NCBI RefSeq assembly: GCF_008635795.1
Contig: NZ_VWRQ01000004.1
Coordinates: 124,001-188,000, forward strand
Direction of reading: 5' to 3'
From: Paenibacillus tepidiphilus
GTDB lineage: Bacteria; Bacillota; Bacilli; Paenibacillales; Paenibacillaceae
Length of the DNA: 64,000 nucleotides
Shown here: positions 55,234-63,762 of the stretch, in pieces
Layout of the letters: each line of letters starts with the position of its first letter
How positions within the stretch are numbered: the first letter of the stretch is position 1
Made by a program: the position numbers and the translations under genes
Notes under the pieces: model-generated
The model's database searches: none
The model's input: only the letters and a program-made list of their open reading frames with translations
What the model was told of the DNA's origin: nothing

Positions 55234-56217
55234 ATGAAGACGGAAAAAGCGGCAATCGTGCTGGCCGCCATGGCCATCATCATTGGCCTGGGCTCGAGCG
55301 ACGGTCCGGTAAAGGAAATGCTGGCGGCGCTCAAGCCGCAGGAGGAACTTGCGGTGTGGAATGAGCTCCAGGCCGGAGACAACGAGCTGCGGAAGCTGGT
55401 GGAGAGCCAGGCGGCCAAGCTGAATGCGGCGCCTGTGGACGCCGCGGTGGATCGGGTCTGGAAGGCCGTACCGGGCTACAACGGGCTGGAGGTGGATGTG
55501 GAAGCAACCTACCGCCATGCGCTGCTGAAAGGCCCGGGGGACCCGCTCAAGCTGATGGTCCGCCAGATCAAGCCAAAGGTGTCGCTGGATGACTTGGGAG
55601 CGCAGCCGATTTACCGGGGCAATCCGGCTAAGCCGATGGTATCGCTAATGATTAATGTGGCCTGGGGCAACGAGTACCTGGTTCCGATGCTGGACATTCT
55701 GGATCAGGAGCAGGTGAAGGCTACTTTTTTTCTGGATGGCAGTTGGCTGAAGAAGAATCGGGAGCTTGCCCTCGAGATCCAGAAACGCGGTCATGAGCTG
55801 GAGAATCATGCGTATACGCATCCCAATATGAGCACGCTCAGCAGGGCCCGCGCCACCGCAGAAATCGAGAAGACGAAGAAGCTGCTGAAGGAGAGCCTGA
55901 ACGTAAATAACAAGTGGTTTGCGCCCCCTTCGGGTGATTTTGACCAGGAGACGGTTGACATTGCCGCCTCGCTCGGTCTGAAGACCGTGCTGTGGACGCT
56001 GGATACGGTGGATTGGCGCCATCCCTCACCGGGTTCGCTGGTGCAGAAGATCAGTGCCAAAGCCGGACCGGGGACACTGATTCTGATGCATCCGACCGAC
56101 TCTTCCTCACAGGCGCTGAAAGGGATGATCCGGGGAATCAAAGCCAAGGGCCTGCTGCTGGGAACCGTCAGCCAGACGCTCTCGGCGGATAGGGTGCTGC
56201 CAAGCGAAGTTGAGTGA
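55234..56217 (+). CDS. ylxY: NodB-fold polysaccharide deacetylase-like protein YlxY
   Basis: YlxY follows pnp and precedes mlpA in B. subtilis, the same place as here. The 327-residue protein has an N-terminal hydrophobic segment (about 5-20) that may export or anchor it, and a NodB fold (about 130-320). Motif positions are degenerate: the TFDDG motif reads NVAWG (about 137-141), the HSxxH motif is HAYTH (about 189-193), the R of the RxPP motif is A (FAPP), while TVDW and the MHP motif remain. The catalytic Asp and Arg are therefore missing, and activity is doubtful. Confidence 0.9.
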   Translation: MKTEKAAIVLAAMAIIIGLGSSDGPVKEMLAALKPQEELAVWNELQAGDNELRKLVESQAAKLNAAPVDAAVDRVWKAVPGYNGLEVDVEATYRHALLKGPGDPLKLMVRQIKPKVSLDDLGAQPIYRGNPAKPMVSLMINVAWGNEYLVPMLDILDQEQVKATFFLDGSWLKKNRELALEIQKRGHELENHAYTHPNMSTLSRARATAEIEKTKKLLKESLNVNNKWFAPPSGDFDQETVDIAASLGLKTVLWTLDTVDWRHPSPGSLVQKISAKAGPGTLILMHPTDSSSQALKGMIRGIKAKGLLLGTVSQTLSADRVLPSEVE

Positions 56218-56295
56218 GCCGTTTATTTCTGGTAGGATAAGTAGCATGCGCATCAATTGCAGATCAGAAAAGAGCTATGCCAGGAGGACGTAGAA

Positions 56296-57564
56296 TTGGA
56301 AAAAATCGTATTATCGAACGGCCTGCGTGTGGTGACGGAGCGAATCCCCACCGGACGATCCGTTTCGTTTGGAATTTGGGTCAAGAACGGCTCACGCAAT
56401 GAAACCCCGATTAACAACGGGATCTCCCATTTTATTGAACATATGCTCTTTAAGGGAACCGACCGCTTCAGCGCCAAGGATATCGCCGAGCAGTTTGACG
56501 CCATCGGCGGCAACGTGAATGCTTTTACCGCCAAGGAATATACCTGCTATTATGCTAAAGTACTGGATGAACATCTGCCGATTGCTGTGGACACGCTGGC
56601 CGATATGTTCTTCCGTTCACGCTTTGATGCCGAGGAATTGGCGAAGGAGAAGAACGTTATTCTGGAGGAGATCTCCATGTGCGAGGACACTCCGGACGAC
56701 TTAGTGCATGATCTGATGTGCGCGGCCGCTTACGGCGATCATCCTCTGGCCTATACCATTCTCGGACTCAAGGAACGTCTGCTGGAGATGACGCCGGATG
56801 ATCTCCGCGCCTTTATGCAGCAGCGCTATACTGTGGAGAATACGGTTATCAGCGTCGCTGGAAACATCAACGATGGCTTGCTGGAGCTCTTGGAGCGCCA
56901 TTTCGGCTCGTTTGACAACCACGGCTCGTCCGATACGCTGACAGCACCGGAATTCCATGGCGAATTGGTGTATCACCGCAAGAAAACAGAACAGAACCAT
57001 ATTTGCATCTCGCTTCCGGGTGTGGAAAGCGGCGGACCGCTGCAATATCCGATGGTGCTGCTGAATAATGCCATCGGCGGGGGCATGAGTTCCCGGCTGT
57101 TCCAGGAAATCCGCGAAAAGCGCGGTCTGGCCTATTCCGTCTATTCGTACCACAGCGCGCAGGCCGACAGCGGCCTGTTCACGGTCTACGCGGGTACTGC
57201 ACCAAAGCAGACCAAAGAGGTCACCGAGCTGATTAAGGAGATGCTGCAGGACCTGGCTCTTAAAGGTCTCAGCGAGGACGAACTGAACAAAGGCAAGGAA
57301 CAGCTTAAGGGCAGCCTGATTCTCAGTCTGGAATCCACCAACAGCCGGATGAACCGGATTGGCAAGAACGAGCTGATGCTGGGCAGACATGACTCGCTGG
57401 ACGAAATGATCGATAAAATTCAGCAGGTCTCCATGGATGACGTTAACCGTCTGCTTGACCATATGTTTGCACAGCCGCTGGCTGCAGCAATGGTCGGAGC
57501 AACGGACAAAGTGATAGCAAATGTTAGGAGAGATGATCTTGTCTTATTACGTGCAAATTCATAA
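56296..57564 (+). CDS. mlpA: M16-family zinc peptidase MlpA (YmxG)
   Basis: MlpA is a processing-peptidase-like zinc protease. The inverted zinc motif HxxEH appears as HFIEH (about 49-53), with the downstream Glu in EEISMCED (about 125-130), and the C-terminal half has the [18 protein letters not shown] segment (about 265-282). The start is TTG 56296, after CAGGAGGAC (56281-56289), giving 422 residues. The 3' end overlaps dut by 26 bases. Confidence 0.95.
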   Translation: MEKIVLSNGLRVVTERIPTGRSVSFGIWVKNGSRNETPINNGISHFIEHMLFKGTDRFSAKDIAEQFDAIGGNVNAFTAKEYTCYYAKVLDEHLPIAVDTLADMFFRSRFDAEELAKEKNVILEEISMCEDTPDDLVHDLMCAAAYGDHPLAYTILGLKERLLEMTPDDLRAFMQQRYTVENTVISVAGNINDGLLELLERHFGSFDNHGSSDTLTAPEFHGELVYHRKKTEQNHICISLPGVESGGPLQYPMVLLNNAIGGGMSSRLFQEIREKRGLAYSVYSYHSAQADSGLFTVYAGTAPKQTKEVTELIKEMLQDLALKGLSEDELNKGKEQLKGSLILSLESTNSRMNRIGKNELMLGRHDSLDEMIDKIQQVSMDDVNRLLDHMFAQPLAAAMVGATDKVIANVRRDDLVLLRANS

Positions 57565-57985
57565 ACTTCCAGGTAACGAAGATGTACCGCTGCCGCGCAA
57601 GATGTCGGAGCAAGCCTCGGGCTATGACTTGTTCGCAGCTGTAGCGGAAGAGGTTGTGCTCGCGCCTGGCGAGCGGGCTCTGATTCCTAGCGGGATTGCG
57701 CTGGCGATGCCGGACGGTCTGGAAGCGCAGATCCGTCCACGGAGCGGGCTCGCGCTGAAGCACGGCATTACCTGTCTGAATACGCCGGGAACGATCGACG
57801 CCGATTACCGCGGTGAGATCAAGGTGCTGCTGATCAATCTGGGGCAAGAGCCGTTTGCGATTGTGCGCGGTGAACGAATTGCCCAGATGGTGTTCCAGGC
57901 CGTTCCTTCCGTCACTCTGACGGAAGTAGCAGAGCTCTCGGAAACCGAGCGCGGAGCCGGGGGCTTCGGACATACGGGGAGATAG
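57539..57985 (+). CDS. dut: Trimeric dUTPase Dut
   Basis: Dut hydrolyses dUTP to dUMP. The 148-residue protein has the five motifs: SGYDLF (near 25-30), [37 protein letters not shown] and [11 protein letters not shown] (near the C terminus). I use TTG 57539, eight bases after AGGAG (57526-57530); the upstream ATG at 57521 is before the site. It overlaps mlpA, a place where B. subtilis has ymxH instead. Confidence 0.94.
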   Translation: MSYYVQIHKLPGNEDVPLPRKMSEQASGYDLFAAVAEEVVLAPGERALIPSGIALAMPDGLEAQIRPRSGLALKHGITCLNTPGTIDADYRGEIKVLLINLGQEPFAIVRGERIAQMVFQAVPSVTLTEVAELSETERGAGGFGHTGR

Positions 57986-58009
57986 ACTCCCGGAATAGGT
58001 ATTTAATCA

Positions 58010-58054
58010 GGCTTGCAGACAGCGCTTAATAAGCGCAGTGCTGCAAGCCTTTTT
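58010..58054 (+). terminator. Strong rho-independent terminator after dut
   Basis: GGCTTGCAG (58010-58018) pairs perfectly with CTGCAAGCC (58041-58049) and an inner AGCGCTT/AAGCGC stem extends it, followed by TTTTT. It is between dut and the end of the convergent S41-like gene. Confidence 0.85.
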
Positions 58055-58076
58055 GGATAGTTGATAGTGCTGAGGC

Positions 58077-59333
58077 TTATCTGAATTGTCCGCTCTCAGC
58101 AAGATCGCTGCGAACCACCTCACGCAATTTGCTTATCTGTGCATCCTTGCGGTCCAATATGTCCTGTGCTGTGGTATAGGCTTCTATATCGGGGAAGACG
58201 CTTTCGGCCGGGTCCCTTTCCGGATCAGGACGCTCCCAGGAACAGTAGGAGGTCTGGAACATAATGCCCGATGAAGGCAGGGAGAAAGGGATCACATTTC
58301 CATAAGATGTAGGTCTGTTACCCGTGGCCTCGCCAATCACACTGCCCAATCCGTTGTCCTGTACAATGACGGCGAACCAGTTGGCGGAGCTGAATGTCCG
58401 CGGGGAGGTCAGAATGTACAGCTTGCCGTCATACGGCTGTCCCGCAGGTGCAGGATTTTGGATTACACCGCGCTCGAATTGTTTAAATCCCTGATCTTGT
58501 TCTAAGTTGTTGGCTTGTTTGGCTTGCGGTGAATAACGGATCAAGGCTCCAAAGCCGGTATATTCACGCACCTTTAAATAGGAAAGGAACTCGTCGATCA
58601 CGACAGAATTGCCGCCTCCGTTATTCCTGATATCCACTGCAATATGCTTAATGCCCTTATCCGCCACTTCTGAAAAAAACTGTTTGACCATTTCCCGGTA
58701 AGCGGCGTTATAGGTGCACTCGTTGAGACGGAACACAGCCAGCGGCAGGTCGTCTTCAATCGAGTAAGAAAAAGCCTCTCTTCCGGATGGATAGGGGTTG
58801 TATCCTTCTTCATAGTTTGCACTGAGGGTGTACACATCGCTGACGTTCTGTTTGCCGCGCAAGGCTTCCACGACAACTTGTCCGTCTCGGATCATATCCA
58901 GGTGGCGCAGTACTGTAACCGTCCGCAAATAAGTTGCCCCCGTTGAACGCACCCAATTCATATTCTCCGCCGGTATCAGTTCCTTGAGAGCCTGCTCCAG
59001 CTCACCGATGCTCCGCCCGCCAATCGCCGTGACTATGTCACCTGCGCGCAGTTGTCCACGCTTGTCCGTTATGATTAATCCCTCGCGGGACCAGAACAGC
59101 GGCAAATCCAGCCATGCATTGACAAGGGGAGCAATGCCGAGCATGGTATGCCCGTCATGCAGGAGCATTACAATCTCGTTAGCAGCAAAATAAAACTCCT
59201 GGGCCGTCCGCTCCGTTTCGGCGTACTTGTATGCCTGCTTAATTACCGCTTGTTCATCAGAACTCCAGCCCTCGATGAGCCTCGGGTGTACTTCGCTCAA
59301 CGTTGTAACTAAGTAATCCAGATCGGCTTTCAT
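58077..59333 (-). CDS. S41-family peptidase-like protein lacking a signal peptide
   Basis: The only - strand gene. The 418-residue protein has an N-terminal helical domain, a PDZ-like segment (LRAGDIVTAIGGRSIGE, about 92-108), and the S41 protease fold with VDIRNNGGGN (about 237-246) and a likely catalytic Ser in the TFSSANWFA segment (about 321-329). Members usually carry an N-terminal signal peptide; here the frame upstream of the ATG, back to a TAG, reads about 13 codons, and the conserved LTPAQ just before MKADLDYL lies in it, so a CTG start (at 59348) or a lost N terminus is possible. Function and substrate unknown. It breaks the mlpA-dpaA order known from B. subtilis. Confidence 0.85.
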   Translation of the reverse strand: MKADLDYLVTTLSEVHPRLIEGWSSDEQAVIKQAYKYAETERTAQEFYFAANEIVMLLHDGHTMLGIAPLVNAWLDLPLFWSREGLIITDKRGQLRAGDIVTAIGGRSIGELEQALKELIPAENMNWVRSTGATYLRTVTVLRHLDMIRDGQVVVEALRGKQNVSDVYTLSANYEEGYNPYPSGREAFSYSIEDDLPLAVFRLNECTYNAAYREMVKQFFSEVADKGIKHIAVDIRNNGGGNSVVIDEFLSYLKVREYTGFGALIRYSPQAKQANNLEQDQGFKQFERGVIQNPAPAGQPYDGKLYILTSPRTFSSANWFAVIVQDNGLGSVIGEATGNRPTSYGNVIPFSLPSSGIMFQTSYCSWERPDPERDPAESVFPDIEAYTTAQDILDRKDAQISKLREVVRSDLAESGQFR

Positions 59334-59443
59334 TTGCGCGGGAGTCAGTGTGGTCCTTATTGATAATAAAGAAAACTATATTATGACTTTGTATTTATAT
59401 CTGTGACGGATTTGGCCCTGCGGCTTTTTCCACTCAGCGTTTC

Positions 59444-59470
59444 ACCCATCCGCAGCCGCCCGCATAAGAT
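59444..59470 (+). promoter_or_regulatory. Possible sigma-K promoter of dpaA
   Basis: AC (59444-59445) and CATAAGAT (59463-59470), with 17 bases between them, fit the loose sigma-K pattern AC-N16/17-CATAnnnT. In B. subtilis dpaAB is transcribed in the mother cell by sigma-K. The match is short, and other explanations are possible. Confidence 0.35.
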
Positions 59471-59512
59471 GCTTCATAGTTGATTGTCGATGTAGAAAGG
59501 AGCGTCATCCCT

Positions 59513-60406
59513 ATGCTTACTGGCATCAGGATCGTGTTCCTGGGCGGGGACGCGAGGCAAATAGAAGTAATCCGCAAATGTGTGGAAATGGATGCGACGG
59601 TAAGCGCAGCCGGGTTCGAGAAGTGGGAGTCTCGAATTCCCGGGGTCATTCTGGAGCCGTTGTCGGAAGAGCTCCTGGCTGGAGCGGATGTGCTGGTGCT
59701 GCCGACTGTGGGCTGCGATCAGGAGGGCAATATCAACGCGCTATATGCGAAGGATCGTCTGAAGCTGGAGGAAGAACATGTGGCGGCTCTGCCGCCGAAT
59801 GCTGCGGTATATACGGGATTGGCCAAGAGCTATTTGCGCGACCTGTGCGCCAAATATTCGCTGAAGCTGGTGGAACTGCTGGATCGGGATGATGTGGCGA
59901 TTCTCAATTCAATCCCTACGGCGGAAGGTGCACTGGTCATGGCGATTCAAAATACCGATTTCACCATCCACGGCTCAACCTCAATAGTGCTGGGAATGGG
60001 ACGTACCGGATTTACGATGGCACGGGCGCTGCAGGGGTTAGGTTCAAGCGTTAAGGTAGGTGTCCGGAAGCAGGAGCATTTTGCGCGGGCTGAGGAGATG
60101 CGCTGGCGGCCGTTCATGACCGGAGAGCTGCTGCAGCAGGTGGGGGATGTTGACCTTATATTCAACACCATACCGAGCATGGTGATTACCGCCCAGGTGC
60201 TCACACGAATTCCCCGACATTGCGTAATTATCGATCTCGCTTCAGCACCGGGGGGCGTCGATTTCCGGTATGCGGAGAAGCGCGGGATCAAGGCCATGCT
60301 GGCGCCGGGCTTGCCGGGTATCGTTGCTCCGAAAAGCGCCGGGATCATTATGGGCAACGCGCTTGTTCAGTCGATCTCGGAAGAGATCATCATCAGGGGG
60401 GATTGA
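59513..60406 (+). CDS. dpaA: Dipicolinate synthase subunit A
   Basis: DpaA (SpoVFA) and DpaB together make dipicolinic acid for spores. The 297-residue protein has an N-terminal domain starting LTGIRIVFLGGDARQIEV, and a NAD(P)-binding Rossmann motif GMGRTGFTMARAL (about 163-175), as in the family. I use ATG 59513, ten bases after AAGGAG (59497-59502), which gives the same length as B. subtilis SpoVFA. dpaB follows with a four-base gap. Confidence 0.96.
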   Translation: MLTGIRIVFLGGDARQIEVIRKCVEMDATVSAAGFEKWESRIPGVILEPLSEELLAGADVLVLPTVGCDQEGNINALYAKDRLKLEEEHVAALPPNAAVYTGLAKSYLRDLCAKYSLKLVELLDRDDVAILNSIPTAEGALVMAIQNTDFTIHGSTSIVLGMGRTGFTMARALQGLGSSVKVGVRKQEHFARAEEMRWRPFMTGELLQQVGDVDLIFNTIPSMVITAQVLTRIPRHCVIIDLASAPGGVDFRYAEKRGIKAMLAPGLPGIVAPKSAGIIMGNALVQSISEEIIIRGD

Positions 60407-60410
60407 TTCA

Positions 60411-61007
60411 ATGGATTGGCACGGAAAAACGGTAGGCTATGCAATCACCGGCTCACACTGCACCTTCGCCGAGGTGATGCCGCAAATTCAGCGCTTTATG
60501 GACGGCGGCGCCAAGGTCGTGCCGATTGTGTCAGCTTCAGTGCTGAATACAGACACCCGCTTTGGAACGTCGGAAAATTGGTTAAAACAGTTGAAAGATA
60601 TAACAGGGAATGATATCATTTCTACAATTGTTGAAGCGGAACCGCTCGGGCCTTCCAAGCTTCTGGATGTGCTCACAATCGCCCCCTGCACGGGGAATAC
60701 CACGAGCAAGCTGGCTAATGCCATGACCGACAGCCCGGTGCTGATGGCGGCCAAGTCGCAGATGCGCAACGGACGTCCGCTCGTACTCGCGATTTCGACC
60801 AATGACGGTCTGGGGCTGAATGCGGCCAATATTGCGAAGCTGCTCGTGACCAAGAATATTTATTTTGTGCCGTTTGGCCAGGATAATCCCGAGGGCAAGC
60901 CGAATTCGCTGGTGGCGCGTATGGATCTCATTCCCGAGACCTGCTATGCGGCGCTTTCCGGCAAGCAACTGCAGCCGATGATCATCGAACGGTTTCATTC
61001 AGCATAG
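60411..61007 (+). CDS. dpaB: Dipicolinate synthase subunit B
   Basis: DpaB (SpoVFB) is the flavoprotein-like partner of DpaA, of the phosphopantothenoylcysteine decarboxylase fold. The 198-residue protein begins MDWHGKTVGYAITGSHCTF and contains IAPCTGNTTSKLANAMTDSP (about 85-104). The start is ATG 60411, eight bases after AGGGGGGA. It is the end of the likely sporulation operon; asd, which follows in B. subtilis, is missing here. Confidence 0.96.
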   Translation: MDWHGKTVGYAITGSHCTFAEVMPQIQRFMDGGAKVVPIVSASVLNTDTRFGTSENWLKQLKDITGNDIISTIVEAEPLGPSKLLDVLTIAPCTGNTTSKLANAMTDSPVLMAAKSQMRNGRPLVLAISTNDGLGLNAANIAKLLVTKNIYFVPFGQDNPEGKPNSLVARMDLIPETCYAALSGKQLQPMIIERFHSA

Positions 61008-61053
61008 GACATATTTGTATCAGCATAGCTGCTGCGATAGTTCGTTCATTTTC

Positions 61054-61075
61054 GCCGTCCCTGCGAGGGGGCGGC
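61054..61075 (+). promoter_or_regulatory. Hairpin in the dpaB-dapG gap
   Basis: GCCGTCCC (61054-61061) pairs with GGGGCGGC (61068-61075), including one G-T pair, with a six-base loop. No T-tract follows. It is in the 139-base gap before dapG, where no lysine-riboswitch pattern is visible. Confidence 0.4.
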
Positions 61076-61146
61076 CTGAAATATTTTACCAGCCATTCGG
61101 GAATGAACAGACGCTTCGGCTTAGAGAAGTTATGGAGGAATTATTC

Positions 61147-62367
61147 ATGGGTATTTTGGTGCAAAAATTCGGCGGTACGTCACTCTCCACACCCGTGGCC
61201 AGAGAGCATGTCATCCGCCATGTCAAACGCGAGCTTGCCGGAGGCTACAGCCTGGTAGTCGTGGTGTCGGCCATGGGCCGCAAAGGCGAGCCGTATGCAA
61301 CCGACACGCTGCTGGAATGGGCCGTGCAGAACGGTAATGCGCTGCCGGAACGCGAGAAGGACCTCCTGATGGCCTGCGGCGAGATTATTTCCGCCACAAC
61401 GCTGTGCGGGCTGCTGGAGCAGGAGGGCATCCGCTCCACCGTGCTTACCGGCGCGCAGGCGGGCTTCGTCACGGACAACAGCTTCGGCAATGCGCGGATA
61501 TTGGATGTACGGACCGACCGTATTTTGCGCGAATTGCGTGAGAACAAGGTCGTCATCGTTACCGGGTTCCAGGGACAGACGGAAGCCGGAGATTTCACGA
61601 CCCTTGGACGGGGCGGAAGCGATACGTCGGCAACTGCACTGGGCGCTGCGCTGCGTGCGGACATTGTAGACATCTACACGGATGTGGACGGCATCCTGAC
61701 CGCCGATCCGCGGATCGTTGAAGATGCCAAGCCGCTGACTTATGTCAGCTATACGGAAATTTGCAATATGGCTTATCAGGGAGCGAAGGTTATTCATCCC
61801 CGCGCTGTAGAGATTGCCATGCAGGCGCAGATTCCGGTTCGTGTACGGTCCACCTTCTCCGACGGAGAGGGCACGCTGGTTACCCATCCGGAAGGCTTCA
61901 GCGACGTATCGCATGGCATCGTGGACCGCTATGTGACCGGCATCGCCTACGTCAGCAACATCACCCAGATTTCAGTGGAATGCCCCGAAGGCAACGGAAC
62001 CGGGGTGCAGCTGCAAATCTTCAAGAGCATGGCCGGCAACGGCATCAGCGTCGATTTCATCAATGTGACGCCGACAGAAGCGGTGTATACTGTCAATGAC
62101 GACAAATCGGAGCGGGCCATCGCCGCGCTGCAGGAGCTCGGTCTGCGTCCGAGGAGCCTGTCCGGCTGTGCCAAGGTATCCGTAATCGGTGGCGGCATCA
62201 ACGGGGTTCCGGGCATCATGGCCCATATCGTTGAAGCGCTCAGCTCCGAGAATATTCAAATTCTGCAATCAGCGGATTCCAATACAACGATCTGGGTGCT
62301 TGTGAAGAAGGAAGACATGGTTCAGTCCGTGCGTGCCCTGCACAACAAGTTCGAACTACACCGCTAA
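61147..62367 (+). CDS. dapG: Aspartokinase I, DapG
   Basis: DapG phosphorylates aspartate, the first step to diaminopimelate, and in B. subtilis is inhibited by diaminopimelate. The kinase domain starts MGILVQKFGGTSL (about 1-13) and contains FTTLGRGGSDTSATALGAAL (about 153-172); two ACT domains follow (about 255-400). I use ATG 61147, eight bases after GGAGG (61134-61138), giving 406 residues; the upstream frame is not coding-like. dapA follows. Confidence 0.95.
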   Translation: MGILVQKFGGTSLSTPVAREHVIRHVKRELAGGYSLVVVVSAMGRKGEPYATDTLLEWAVQNGNALPEREKDLLMACGEIISATTLCGLLEQEGIRSTVLTGAQAGFVTDNSFGNARILDVRTDRILRELRENKVVIVTGFQGQTEAGDFTTLGRGGSDTSATALGAALRADIVDIYTDVDGILTADPRIVEDAKPLTYVSYTEICNMAYQGAKVIHPRAVEIAMQAQIPVRVRSTFSDGEGTLVTHPEGFSDVSHGIVDRYVTGIAYVSNITQISVECPEGNGTGVQLQIFKSMAGNGISVDFINVTPTEAVYTVNDDKSERAIAALQELGLRPRSLSGCAKVSVIGGGINGVPGIMAHIVEALSSENIQILQSADSNTTIWVLVKKEDMVQSVRALHNKFELHR

Positions 62368-62384
62368 TGTAGGAGGAATGGAAC

Positions 62385-63263
62385 GTGGACTTCGGAAGAT
62401 TAATCACGGCTATGGTTACCCCGTTTGACGGGGCGGGCGAAATCAACTGGGAAGCAACCTCCCGGCTGGTGGATTACCTGATTAAAGAGCAGAAATCGGA
62501 AGCACTGGTGGTCTGCGGCACAACCGGCGAATCGCCGACGCTCAGCGACAGGGAGAAGCTGCAGCTGTTTGCGTTCGTCAAGGAGCGGGCGGCGGGACGC
62601 TGCCGGGTCATTGCCGGAACAGGCACCAACAGCACCAGGCATTCCATTGATCTGACGAAAGAAGCGGAGAACATCGGCGTCGACGGTGTACTGCTCGTCG
62701 TGCCGTATTACAATAAACCGAACCAGGAGGGCCTTTACAGGCATTTTGCGGCAATAGCTGCGGAGACCTCTCTTCCGTGCATTCTGTATAATGTCCCTGG
62801 CCGTACAGGGGTCAGTATGAGCGTTGCGACCACGCTGCGCCTGGCTGAAATCCGGAACATCGTGGCCACCAAGGAATGCTTGTCCGTGGACCAGATTACC
62901 CAGATCGCCACGGCATGTCCGGAGGATTTCCATGTCTATACAGGTGACGATTCTGCAGGACTTGCTGCACTGGCCGTAGGCGGCCACGGCATTATCAGCG
63001 TGGCCAGTCATATCGTCGGGGCAGAGATGACGGAAATGATATCGGCCTTCATCTCCGGAAATGTGGGCGAAGCCGGCCGGCTGCACCGGCAGCTGTTCCC
63101 GGTATTCAAGGGCCTCTTCGATTGCCCGCAGCCGCTTCCGAATCCCTCGGCCGTGAAGTATGCGCTGGGCTTGCGGGGCCAGGAGGTCGGGTCCGTCCGG
63201 CTGCCCCTTGTACCGCCTTCCGCGGAGGAAGCTGATTTTATCAAAGCACTGCTTGAATCTTGA
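62385..63263 (+). CDS. dapA: 4-Hydroxy-tetrahydrodipicolinate synthase DapA
   Basis: DapA condenses pyruvate and aspartate semialdehyde in the lysine/diaminopimelate route, and its product also feeds dipicolinate. The 292-residue protein has CGTTGESPTLS (about 45-55), the Tyr motif YNVPGRTG (about 136-143) and the Schiff-base Lys in IVATKECLS (about 160-168). The start is GTG 62385 after AGGAGGA (62371-62377). Confidence 0.97.
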   Translation: MDFGRLITAMVTPFDGAGEINWEATSRLVDYLIKEQKSEALVVCGTTGESPTLSDREKLQLFAFVKERAAGRCRVIAGTGTNSTRHSIDLTKEAENIGVDGVLLVVPYYNKPNQEGLYRHFAAIAAETSLPCILYNVPGRTGVSMSVATTLRLAEIRNIVATKECLSVDQITQIATACPEDFHVYTGDDSAGLAALAVGGHGIISVASHIVGAEMTEMISAFISGNVGEAGRLHRQLFPVFKGLFDCPQPLPNPSAVKYALGLRGQEVGSVRLPLVPPSAEEADFIKALLES

Positions 63264-63273
63264 TGCAAATAAG

Positions 63274-63301
63274 CCGGCTTCCGAACAGGGAGCCGGTTTT
63301 T
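63274..63301 (+). terminator. Rho-independent terminator after dapA
   Basis: CCGGCTTCC (63274-63282) pairs with GGGAGCCGG (63288-63296), one G-T pair, followed by TTTTT (63297-63301). Confidence 0.85.
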
Positions 63302-63378
63302 GTATGCCTGATTTTGTATGATCCAAGGCAGCTGCCGAGCTGATTTTATGGAAAGAATAGGCTAACGAGCAGAGTGAC

Positions 63379-63408
63379 TTGTCTTTTGCCAAAAAAATCA
63401 TGTATAAT
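63379..63408 (+). promoter_or_regulatory. Sigma-A promoter of the RNase J gene
   Basis: TTGTCT (63379-63384) and consensus TATAAT (63403-63408) are separated by 18 bases. It is about 355 bases before the rnjB start, so the transcript has a long leader. Confidence 0.75.
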
Positions 63409-63762
63409 GTTCACAAGTGACTGGGTGCGGTTAAAATTAAATATGCGGTAATCTTCCGTCAATGTTTTTTAACATTGTATACAGGATAGGTCCTAGCATT
63501 CGTCTGCTCTCATGCAGAATCTCATGCTGGGAAAGCGGCGGCGGTGAAGTTTGACGGCGGAATAACGTCTTCAAGAAGGTACTCACTACCCGGGTTCGGG
63601 CGTTTTTGTATATACAGAACTTACTGGATCAACGCGAGCTTCCTGTTCACGCAGAAGATTTACGGCAATTTGAGGAATGTGTTCAGCGCCGCTGAAATAA
63701 TGAGCTAATAGTTAACAAAATAAAACGTATGACGTCCAACATCATAGGAGGGTTAGATTCAT
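63409..63762 (+). promoter_or_regulatory. Long structured leader of the RNase J gene
   Basis: Within the roughly 350-base leader: a CAATGTT/AACATTG hairpin (63460-63477); a long stem with CCTAGCAT (63492-63499) pairing with ATGCTGGG (63524-63531) around an inner TCTGC/GCAGA stem; a GACG/CGTC pairing near 63553-63569; a CCCG/CGGG hairpin (63589-63600) followed by CG and TTTTT (63603-63607), which could be a weak terminator; and TTCAGC/GCTGAA (63682-63696). I match it to no known riboswitch class. No gene is seen in it. Confidence 0.55.

Noticed and set aside
60270..60410. Longer N terminus for dpaB, overlapping dpaA
   Set aside because: The extra residues are a shifted reading of dpaA, and AGGGGGGA is well placed for ATG 60411.
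61015..61146. Longer N terminus for dapG
   Set aside because: The frame stays open back to 61015, but the family start MGILVQKFGG and the GGAGG site point to ATG 61147.
61008..61146. Lysine riboswitch before dapG
   Set aside because: The gap is too short, and the conserved core of that riboswitch is not seen; only one simple hairpin is present.
63480..63610. T-box or known riboswitch in the RNase J leader
   Set aside because: I looked for the T-box GGTGG-type motif, the FMN, SAM, THF and ydaO core patterns and found none.
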